DNA of 64,000 nucleotides from Dugong dugon (Eukaryota; Chordata; Mammalia; Sirenia; Dugongidae). The first letter of the stretch is position 1, and each line of letters opens with the position of its first letter. Location of the stretch: contig CM057482.1 in assembly GCA_030035585.1 (NCBI GenBank), forward strand, positions 57,850,828 to 57,914,827, in the 5' to 3' direction. Below the pieces are notes generated by a model. The model had not been told where the DNA came from. It saw only the letters and a program-made list of their open reading frames with translations, and did no database searches. A program made the translations under genes and the position numbers. Below, in pieces: positions 56,279 to 64,000 of this stretch.

Positions 56279-57950
56279 CCTGTCCTGTTTTTGTAAATAT
56301 TTTTATATTTTCTGATGTCTTTGGTGCATTCAGTAGTTATTTTCCTCGTTCATTGATTGTAGATTTTTGTTTCATCCTGATTTTTCGTTTTATTTTGCTA
56401 TGTCTGAGTAGGCGGGCTGTGTGTTCTTTGTTGTTTGGTTGTGTATGGTCACAATACTTTTTGCCTCCTTTTCCAATTGGCAGGGTCAGTTTCTCAGATA
56501 TGGTATGGCAAGTCAAGTCTAGCTGAAGAAGAGTCACTGGGATGGGTTGTTTGTGGCACTTACTACGGCTACCAGGGTGAGCCAGTTATCAGTGCAGGGC
56601 AGGTTCTGGTAGGCCATGCCTGGGTTGCTTGGTGGTGTGATGTTCAGTGCACGGTGTAAGTAGGCAGAATGGAGGGAGAAGATTATGATGTGTTATGCTA
56701 AGATGGGTATGGGAGATAGGAGAGAGAAATAGGAGCCAAAAACATAAAAACAAAAAAGTGTGCTAGGGAGCTTGCTGTTGGAATGGAGAGATGAGATACT
56801 ATGAAATGGAGAAAAACTAAAAGGAGAAGAAGAAAAGAAAAGAAAATAATAAAATTTACAAAGAAAGAAGAAAAGCAAAGCTCCCAGTGATCCCTCCGGT
56901 GTGGCTGTGAGCTCTGAGGAATTTGCTTCAAGGTCGTGAAGTACAGCCTTGTTAGAAGGGGTAGACATGTCACTCAGCACCAGGTATTCAGGGGACAGGA
57001 AGAGAAGGAATGTATAGAGAGACGAGAAACCAAGTAATGAAGATAGACAAAAGAAGGAAAAGAAAACAAAACAAGCAAATAAAATTTTTTTTAAAAAAGA
57101 ACAAGAAAAACAGAAGAAGAAAAAAAAAAAAAGCCCAAGAAGAAAGAAATACCCTTGGGGATCTCTCTGCGTTTCTGCTCAAACTGAGGGGGTAGGTCCC
57201 AAGCCTCACTGTACTTCCTGGCTAGAACGGGCTCCCAATTCGAGAAAAGAGAAAGAAAACAAACAAATAAGCAATTCAAAACAAACAAACAGAAAAGCCC
57301 TGGGATCCCACCAGTGTGGCAGCACAGGCCTGGAAGGAGTTTCACATTAGAGCAGCGTTTCACAGCCTTTCATAAAGAAGCAAAGATGGCACATGGAGCC
57401 AGGTATTTGTGAGAAAGGAAGGGGAGGTTGTGAGAGGTAATGAAGACATCTAAAGAAGCTGAAAAAAGCAACACCAGCAGCCAACAAATGTTACTTAGGT
57501 AACCAGCCAGTGCAGGTGAGTGGAATCCAAGCAACACTGGATGCTTCGCAGCCAAGAGACTGGCCACAGGAAGCACAGTGGGCCGAGTGGGGGTGAAGAA
57601 GTTTGGGGCTTGGGAAAGCATATATCACTGGTTATCGGTTGTTCTGTCTCCCGTTGGAAGCTTTGTGAAGCTTCTTTCTCATACCCCCGTTCCCTGATCT
57701 CTGCTAGGGGTCCAAGATGGCAGATCTGTGCTGCGTTAGCTGATGGGGGCCTCTGCATGTGTCTCTCCTCACTGTCTGTTCTCTGTCAGTTTCTTATTCC
57801 ATTCAGTGCTTGACTGAGTTCTTTATCTCTTCATTTGATGCTTAGGGATTCAGGATTGCCGTTTTCTCTGCAGGGCTTAGTTTTTTTGATCTTTGCAGTG
57901 GAGGGACGGTGTAGTGCTTCTGCCTATAGCACCATGTTGCCTGGAAGTCC
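56279..57950 (-). promoter_or_regulatory. L1 5' UTR, same type as at 33903
   Basis: Its 5' 300 bp match 33903-34230 closely (for example 'gcaaagatcaaaaaaactaa', 'aataagaaactgacagagaa'). Purine-rich cassettes on the plus strand ('aggaaggggaggttgtgag' near 57418, 'gagaaggaatgtatagagag' near 57002) are the complement of the repeated pyrimidine cassettes of the other copy. Confidence 0.8.
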
Positions 57951-57962
57951 CTGGACACTGCT

Positions 57963-58213
57963 TTTTTAGTGGTATGAGGTCCCCCTGTTTCTCTGCTCCT
58001 GTCTCTCTTTTATATTTCAAGAGACTGCCTCAGGACACAATCCAATGTTGTAGATTTAGTCCTGCCTCACTAACACAACTGCTGCAAATCCTCCCGCATT
58101 AACATCATAGAGACAGGATTTAAAATATACAGGAAAATCACACGGTACCGGGAATCATGGCCCAGCCAAATTGATACACACATTTCTGGGGGAACATAAT
58201 TCAATCCATGACA
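57963..58213 (-). mobile_element. MaLR-type LTR, second part
   Basis: 'agtggtatgaggtccccctg' to 'attcaatccatgaca' completes the LTR broken at 50671. Confidence 0.93.
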
Positions 58214-58218
58214 CTCAC

Positions 58219-59442
58219 TGATATCAGAAAGAATTGTCTTACACCTCATCCATTTTATTCTTTAAGAAATTGCCAGTGTTAAGAAGTGGCATTGGCTATA
58301 AATATGATGACTGGCCATTATTACTCATTTATGTCTGGAGACCAGGCTGGAAATGTGTGTCATTGACTTTAACAAATATAAATTTAAAAAGTTTGTATCA
58401 GGTGCTGAGCCTAGGATTTGTCCACAAGATTCCCAAGGATGTTGAGACACAGTTTTTGTCCTTGTGGTGCCTCAGTTGCTCTCACTCGCTCTCCTCATGG
58501 TATTGGAAGGACTTCATCCACTTCCAGTTCTCTGCCAAGGGATGCCCCCTAGAAGGCCACTTTGTTAGTGCCACTCTCCTCTTCACGACCAACACCACAG
58601 GGACTCCTCAGTTCAAGATCAGCCTCCTCTGCTTGGCTCCCAAGGATTCTGGATCAGCACATCACCGTCTGTACAGTACCCACCGTCAACCCTGGTCAGC
58701 TGAGCCTTGTGTCACACTAGGCTCCAGCTTGTTCCCATCCTTGCCTGGCTTCTCCTTTCACCCTACTCCGTCTGTGCACTGTCTTCCTCAAAATGATCAC
58801 GCATGGACCTTGTCCTTATTTTGAAGGCCTTTCTCAAGCTCCTCTTCCAGAAAGCCTTCCTGGACTTTTGCCACTCCTCTTGGTCTGGGCCTCCATGGGG
58901 ATCCTACTGCACTCAGATTTGGTACTGAGAGTTTAACACTTAAATCCAAAGCACATGACATGAGGACAGAACAATTTTCTCTATAAGAAAACAAAACTTC
59001 CTGGAAGGTTGAGATCAATCCTTAGGCTTCTGTGTTATAATTCTGAGGGCTAGTCCTCATATGATTGGAAAAAAAAAAAGAAGATACACATTTCCAGGAG
59101 TGGAGTAAAGATGTTTCCCTCATTAGAACTGACTTTCTAAAACATGATGACAGCAATCATTACTCTGAGACACCACACAAAGCAAGGTGGGTAATCTTCT
59201 CTAAAATCTCTTCCTCTAAAATCTAATTACAGTGACGTTCACAGCTATGTGTTTTCAGCTATGGTGAAGAGAAATTATGTTACCTATGTTGGCAGACCTT
59301 CTCCTTCTCTGTCACTAGTTTTGATAAATGTGATTGAGGTGTGAGTGTGTGTGTACCTGTAGTCCTGTTTAAGTAAATAATGAACTAACAACCTATCTTA
59401 ATTAGGGAAAAATTATTGAATAAATTTCAGAGGAACATAATC
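58219..59442. other. mostly unique block; no gene supported
   Basis: The longest non-repeat frame of the window (58234-58824, plus, 196 codons) lies here. It has no domain, begins at the edge of the LTR and overlaps L2-like sequence, so I do not call it a gene. A (GT)n stretch lies near 59340. Confidence 0.5.
58540..58940 (+). mobile_element. L2-like fragment, sense
   Basis: 'ttctcaagctcctcttccag' with 'aaagccttcctggacttttg' is the L2 sentence corresponding to 'cctcctccaggaagccttcc'. The upstream part is assigned by continuity. Confidence 0.6.
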
Positions 59443-60350
59443 TGTTGTCGCAGCGGCGACTAATTGTCGGGACGGCGAAGACAGTAGCCAATGCCACAAC
59501 TCTTACAGAGAAGTGGGGCCAGGAGGGTCACTCTGAGGAGTCGAACCCCCGGCTTCAGTCAGGAGTTTATTTATAGTCAATACAGCAAGCAGTGAAGCAA
59601 ATAACAGAACAATGGGCTTTGGGTGAGTAACAATAAGTTTTGGGCAAGGGAGAAGGAATTCAGGTAAACAAGCAATCGGTAACAGGGCAATAGGTTTGGG
59701 AAAACAAGTCGTGCCTAATCTAATTCTTATTGCTGACAAGTCTCCAACATGTTGTATACAGCATAGAGGCCTGTGGAGGCTGCAGTTGTCAATAGTGCAG
59801 CCATGTTTAAATGGCATATATCCCACAATCTGTGACAGGTAGAGCCTCTTTGAGTGAATGCAGAGGGGCTAATTTAACTAAGTGACTGTTCTTACACACT
59901 TGAATACAGTCTGTTCTCATAAATAGCTAGGGAAATCCTGTGCACTGCCTCAGTTTGTCTAGCAGTTCCCTCGCTGTAGCTCCAGCTATTCAATACTTCG
60001 TCTAGATGTTCGAGGAAGATTATTTTGATGGACCAAGTAGACCATGGCTCAAAGCACACTAATTGTACTTGGCAGGGCAAGTATTGCCAACTCTTTGACC
60101 TCTGGCTTCAAATCTGTCCAGCACTGACTTCAGGTTTCTTATGGGAGTTAAAGAGACAAGGAGGCAAAGAGCAGAAAGTGCAGTTGGCCCAGAGTCGGTG
60201 CACAGTAGACCCCAGGTCCACCCTTCTCTCCAATGCTGTGGGTGGAGAGGGTCAGAAACCATATAATGCCCCCCAGCAAAAGTAACCACAGGCTCCATCT
60301 CTGCTCCGGTTGTGCCATGCACTTGAAAAGGATGCTGTGATCATGAGTTA
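59443..60350 (-). mobile_element. LTR-like block with CpG-containing end, antisense
   Basis: It starts 'tgttgtcgcagcggcgact' on the plus strand. On the minus strand 'gactataaataaactcctga' gives a TATA-like and AATAAA-like cluster followed by a CpG-bearing end ('cgccgctgcgacaaca') that closes in CA, like the R-U5 of a relatively recent ERV LTR. The 5' boundary and target duplication were not located, so the right coordinate is approximate. Confidence 0.5.
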
Positions 60351-60945
60351 AATATGGATACAATGATTAAACATTTCATGCTTTTAAAGGCTCTGCAAAG
60401 CTATATTTGGCAAAATGACTTTTTCACCAGGGAATCATTTAGATTGGTCTTTAAAGAGTGGAAATTTGGAACTAGGTTCCATAATGACTGACAGTGAATG
60501 TGAAATTGACATATGTAAACTCTGAAACAGTGAGAATTTGTTTTTACTGCATGTTCTAAGAGCCTCAAATTATATCTGAATATAATTGAAAGCAGTTTTG
60601 GTAGCATCGAGGGATAAAGTGTAGTCTTCAACTTTAGAGGATACAGTTGTGCAGTGCTTCGTGTGTATGGTTCCTGTGTTTTACTGGCTTCTGTATGAGA
60701 GCCAAGATGTATGGTCCCAGCCATACATAATACAGAGCGTCTTTAGTCAAATGTGCTCTTGTAAACTGATTGTAGATTAGCTGCCTCAGATTCTTATTTT
60801 GTGGAAATGGGTATAAATTATTCTAAAGAAAGAAAAAATAATGACATTTTCCAATTATGCTGTCTAGGACATAATATTCTAAATTTATTTCCCAGTCCAG
60901 GAAACTTGAATTAATCCTAGGTTCCTACCCTTCACCCAGCTCCAT
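60351..60945. other. unique spacer
   Basis: No repeat or exon recognised. The minus-strand frame at 60401-60724 has no domain. Confidence 0.45.
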
Positions 60946-61550
60946 TAGTAGGTCACACTGTCTCCGGTTAGACCCCCAAATTCTCCTGAAGTCACCGTCT
61001 CCTCCTGTCCTAGCACAGACCCTTGTCCTTCCTCGCCTGAACAACTGCCCTGACCGCTGTGCAGACCTGCCTTCCTCTGAGTCCCTCCTCTCAGTAAAAT
61101 GTCATGACTCCCACTTGCCTCTTCTCTCAGAAAAAGGCCTGAGTCCCATCAAGAAGCACAAAACATCCATTACCTGAGTGGAGCCTCTCTTCTCTCCGCT
61201 CTCCCACCAACATTCTGTGCTGAAACAAACCAAAACCTCCCTATGGGAGGTTCTCCTTACTTGAATGCCCAGGGTCTTTGCCTGGAAAGCCTCCCTGCCT
61301 GTGTCCTTCAAGATTCAGGAGCCAACACCTGAAGCCTTCTGAAAGCCCTGACCCCATGCCCCCAAGACCAGTCCTTTAACACCCCTTTCATAGCATTTAT
61401 CATATAATCTTATACTGGTTGCTCGTGTGCCACCTCCTGACTAGAACTTAACTACAGATTCATTCCTACGGGCATCACTGATTAATGGCATGCTGTCATC
61501 ACTCAAGAATGTGTGACATAAAGGTTTGTGAACAAATGGATGATGCTTTC
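60946..61550 (+). mobile_element. L2 LINE 3' portion, sense
   Basis: C/T-rich text with 'gtccttcaagattcaggagc', 'cctttcatagcatttatcat' and an ending 'tgtgaacaaatggatgatgc' fits the L2 3' end with its TGAA-type tail. Diverged. Confidence 0.75.
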
Positions 61551-61584
61551 CCTGTGTTAAAATAATCAGGGGCTAGTGAGGGTA

Positions 61585-61749
61585 GGAAACCCTGGTGGCA
61601 CAGTGGTTAACAGCTTGGCTGCTAACCACAAGGTCAGCAGTTCCAATCCACCAGGCCCTCCTTGGAAACACTATGGGGCAGTTCTACTCTGCCCTATAGG
61701 GTCACTAGGCGTTGGAATCGATTTGATGGCAACAACTGGTTTTGTGGTT
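61585..61749 (+). mobile_element. full-length AfroSINE with TSD
   Basis: This is the best-preserved copy in the window. It starts 'ggaaaccctggtggcacagt' (A box ggtggcacagtgg) and has the B-box region 'agcagttccaatcc', then 'aacactatggggcagttcta', 'ctctgccctatagggtcac' and 'ggaatcgatttgatggcaac'. The flanks tagtgagggta (61574-61584) and tagcgagggta (61750-61760) differ by one base. The intact pol III A box and clear duplication mark it as comparatively recent. Confidence 0.96.
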
Positions 61750-61760
61750 TAGCGAGGGTA

Positions 61761-62139
61761 ACAAGCACCCAAGCGCAATCTCAAAATTGCGACCCCTCCC
61801 AAATTTCAGGATGAATAGCCGTTGATAGCTAAGATGGAAAGGAGAAGCTGAGCGCGCCTGTGTCATGAGGGTGATTTCCCACTGTGCCTGCATCCAGGCC
61901 TGCTGGCAGGCTGACAGGCAGCAGGAGGGCTGACAGGTGGGCTCCACGGGTGCCCAGGCCACAGCAGCGGTGGTGTGACTGGTGCCTCCAGGTCGGAGAA
62001 TCATCTTGGCAGACACGAAGAGTTGAGGCAGCAGAGAGCACCTAAACATGGCTGAAGTGGGCATGGCCTTTCTGGAGCAGCTCAAGTCCTGCATAGTTTG
62101 ATCTTGGACGAATCTCTGGACTGTGTGGTGTTCACTTCC
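61761..62139. other. GC-richer unique block
   Basis: It has more CpG than its surroundings ('gctgagcgcgcctgtgtcat'). Frames at 61705-62094 (minus) include the SINE edge and are not supported as genes. It may be the interior of the hAT-like element whose terminus is at 62193. Confidence 0.45.
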
Positions 62140-62193
62140 TCGGACAGTGTCAGCCGGTACAGTCCCTCCCCAACCCCTTTAGTGACGCCACTG
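62140..62193. mobile_element. terminus of a hAT-like element, same family as 28842-29752
   Basis: 'gacagtgtcagccggtacag' and 'tagtgacgccactg' align with 29696-29752 ('gacagtgttacccggtgtgg', 'tagtgatgccactg'). The other terminus was not found within about 450 bp upstream. Confidence 0.7.
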
Positions 62194-62199
62194 GGGCCA

Positions 62200-63215
62200 C
62201 TTTGGACTTGCGCCTGGGGCAAGTGCCTCCCTCTGGCTGCCCTTTTCTACACCTCTGAAAATAATCAAACCTCACAGAAATTGAAGCCTAAGGTTTATTC
62301 TGAGAAGTTATTCTATATGCATATAGGGAGGCCATTCTGATTCCAGAAAAAAGCAAATGACTCGATCTTGGCTGAATTATGATGAAGCTTATAAAGAGAA
62401 GAGGCAGAAGGAGAATAGAGGAACAACAAATGGCTAATCTTAAAAAGATTGATTGAACCCTGCCTTCGCCTTTTACTGAGATCAACAGATTTCAGGTTGC
62501 AAGGTAGTCTCGGGCCTGGCTGCTAGAAATTTGGCCCTCCTTCCACCTGCAGCCATGAGATCTTTTGAAATTTAAATTAGATAAGCCTAGAGTCTTCTTC
62601 ATTAAATCATGAGGTAATGGTTTTGTTATTGGTTATTAAATAGTTATTAAAAGCAGCCATTTTTAGCAGGGAAAAACAAATTTACGTTTCTGTAGAGTAG
62701 CTTCTGGCAAAAAAAAAAAAAGTGTCACTATTTGCTGTATGAGTCAGGCTTTTTTTACAGTTAATATTTGGCTTTGTGGGTAAGAAAAAAAACCTTAAAA
62801 TCTAAGTAAGATATCTGATACTAATTTTTCTCTTTGATACCGGTAGTAGCTAAGACTTGCAGTAAACTCGTAAAAGGATTATGGCAAAGCAAAGAAGCCC
62901 ATGAAGAAGTCTCCAAATAAATGCTTAGGTCAGAACACTAGAATGAAATTCATGAAGAAGCAGAGGTGTGCAAAGTGAAGGCACACGGAAAGGAGGCAGT
63001 GGGTCACTGTGGGGTGGGCGAGAGAAGAGCCAAGGGCCCCACCTGAAGAGACTCTCCTTCCTATGCATCAGTATGCATAGGGGCACAGCTGGAATATTGG
63101 GGCAAAGTTTCCCTCAGCTGAGTAACGCAAACCAAGTTCCCAACTGTACAAAGGGAAATGCGAACAAAACTGAAGGTTAAAGTAAAAAAGAGGAATCCAG
63201 TACCACATCACTGCC
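62200..63215. other. unique block
   Basis: No recognised repeat. It contains a perfect 8-4-8 inverted repeat at 63061-63080 and AT-rich complex sequence at 62560-62720. No gene supported. Confidence 0.45.
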
Positions 63216-63219
63216 CTAT

Positions 63220-63445
63220 TGCTTTTTTTATTCATTTAAATTAATTATATTTCTATTATTATATCGTGAACATTTTAAAACATAACAAAAGATCACTTCT
63301 CCCTTCTTAATTCTATTTCCCAGAGGCAGTAACTTTCACCTTGTCCAGCTGTTTCTGTTGATATTTCTCTAAGTATTTCAGAATCATCTGCATATTTTGC
63401 TGTCTTGATTCAATTGTAGGAGTTAACTAGTGACTTCCTGTAATG
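63220..63445 (-). mobile_element. possible LINE 3'-UTR fragment, antisense
   Basis: 'aacataacaaaagatcactt' and 'ccagaggcagtaactttcac' recall old L1 3' UTR text in antisense. Related text resumes at 63660-63800 beyond a SINE. Low certainty. Confidence 0.35.
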
Positions 63446-63447
63446 GT

Positions 63448-63652
63448 TGTAGACCCTGGTTGGTGTAAACATTTAACTCAATCAGATGCTAACTGAAAGG
63501 TTCGAAGTTTGTGTCCACCCAGAGATGCCTCAGAAGAAAGCCCTGGTGATCTACTTCCAAAAAATTCAGCCATTGAAAACCCTATGGAGTACAGCTCTAC
63601 TCTGACGCACATGGGGCTGCCTTGAGTAGGAATGGACTCAACAGCAATGGGT
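63448..63652 (+). mobile_element. AfroSINE, near full length
   Basis: 'gaccctggttggtgtaaaca', 'gaaggttcgaagtttgtg', 'ggtgatctacttccaaaaaa', 'gaaaaccctatggagtac' and 'gtaggaatggactcaacagc' trace the longer AfroSINE subtype from head to tail. Confidence 0.9.
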
Positions 63653-63819
63653 TATTATGCCTGTAAAGGTTTCCCAGTATTTTGAGTAACTCACACCTCC
63701 TCTCCCCAACCTCCACTCTTTCTGTGTAACTACCTCTCAATCAGGCAAAAGCATCATGTTAATTTTCATTATTTTGGCTTTGTAAATGCTGTTCACTCTT
63801 GAACTAAATAAGCCAAAAA

Positions 63820-64000
63820 CAAAACACATTGCCACTGAGTCTGTTCTGACTTATAGAGACCCTATAGAACACAATAGAACTGCCTTGTTTTAGAGTTTCC
63901 AAGGCTGTAAATCTTTACTGAAGCAGACTGTCACATCTTTCTCCCATGGAGCAGCTGGTGGGTTCCAATCGCTGACCTTTTGGTTAGCAGTCAAGTGCTT
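63820..64000 (-). mobile_element. AfroSINE, antisense, cut by window end
   Basis: 'cattgccactgagtctgttc' through 'aatagaactgccttg', 'tttccaaggctgtaaatctt' and 'ccttttggttagcagtcaag' is the reverse complement of an AfroSINE. Its tRNA-like head reaches the last base of the window. Confidence 0.92.

Larger units (their letters stand above)
50672..57950 (-). mobile_element. near full-length L1, antisense, inside a MaLR LTR
   Basis: It is flanked by exact 12-bp duplications ctggacactgct (50660-50671 and 57951-57962). The 5' UTR is at the right (57950-56279), then ORF1 (56278-55316), ORF2 (54896-52016), 3' UTR, and a composite 3' tail of about 430 bp that includes a HAL1-like segment and a second L1 terminus, ending in A-rich DNA. 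ORF2 lacks about 0.9 kb, and its RT active site is mutated. The clean duplications and long readable frames make it one of the younger insertions here. Confidence 0.95.

Noticed and set aside
58234-58824. 196-codon open frame in largely non-repeat DNA, plus strand
   Set aside because: It begins at the edge of a MaLR LTR, overlaps L2-like sequence and has no domain, no convincing start context and no splice signals that I could support. Chance openness in C/T-rich DNA explains it.
61705-62094. 129-codon minus-strand frame in GC-rich DNA
   Set aside because: It runs into the AfroSINE edge and shows no domain. GC-rich sequence has fewer stops by chance.

Overview
This is mammalian nuclear DNA from an afrotherian, most likely an elephant. 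The diagnosis rests on several copies of the tRNA-derived AfroSINE (its 'agtcggaatcgactc'-type core, in many decayed forms), RTE/BovB-class LINE fragments ending in (CAA)n, and lineage-type L1 and MaLR LTR elements. I cannot separate elephant from another paenungulate without a search. I see no convincing host protein-coding exon, no structured RNA gene and no CRISPR array. The window reads as an intergenic or deep-intronic stretch built from nested transposable elements and unique AT-rich spacer.

Layout. 0-7.8 kb: a MER5A-like hAT, an antisense L1 3' fragment, an old sense L1, SINE pieces, a 21-bp minisatellite and an MLT2-like LTR. 7.8-13.5 kb: a decayed class III (ERV-L-like) endogenous retrovirus on the minus strand (LTR, dUTPase, integrase, RNase H/RT, protease, gag remnants), joined at its gag end to an oppositely oriented LTR fragment. 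13.5-18.9 kb: SINEs, an LTR-like block, a solo MaLR LTR and an RTE 3' end. 18.9-21.2 kb: a complete minus-strand MaLR provirus with a tRNA-Leu-type primer binding site. 21.2-28.1 kb: mostly unique spacer with MIR, L2 and RTE pieces. 28.2-29.8 kb: two mutually nested DNA-transposon MITEs and a hAT-like element. 30-33.2 kb: HAL1/L1 tails and LTRs.

33.8-42.0 kb: an AfroSINE split by a full-length sense L1, itself split by an L1 3' fragment. 43.2-43.7 kb: a MaLR LTR. 44.3-50.2 kb: an antisense L1 with most of ORF2 deleted, containing a nested L1 3' end flanked by perfect 15-bp duplications. 50.4-58.2 kb: a MaLR LTR split by an antisense L1 with 12-bp target duplications, a mutated RT active site and a composite 3' tail. 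58.2-64 kb: unique DNA with L2 remnants, a CpG-containing LTR-like block, a hAT terminus and three AfroSINEs.

The long frames in the window that can be identified are LINE or retroviral remnants broken by stops and frameshifts. None is expected to act as a current host gene. The window records a series of insertions whose relative order can be read from nesting and target-site duplications. The best candidates for something non-routine are the composite L1-HAL1-L1 3' end shared by two L1 copies, the 113-bp inverted duplication at 20.8/22.4 kb, the self-nested MITE pair at 28.2 kb, and the inverted LTR join of the ERV-L-like element.
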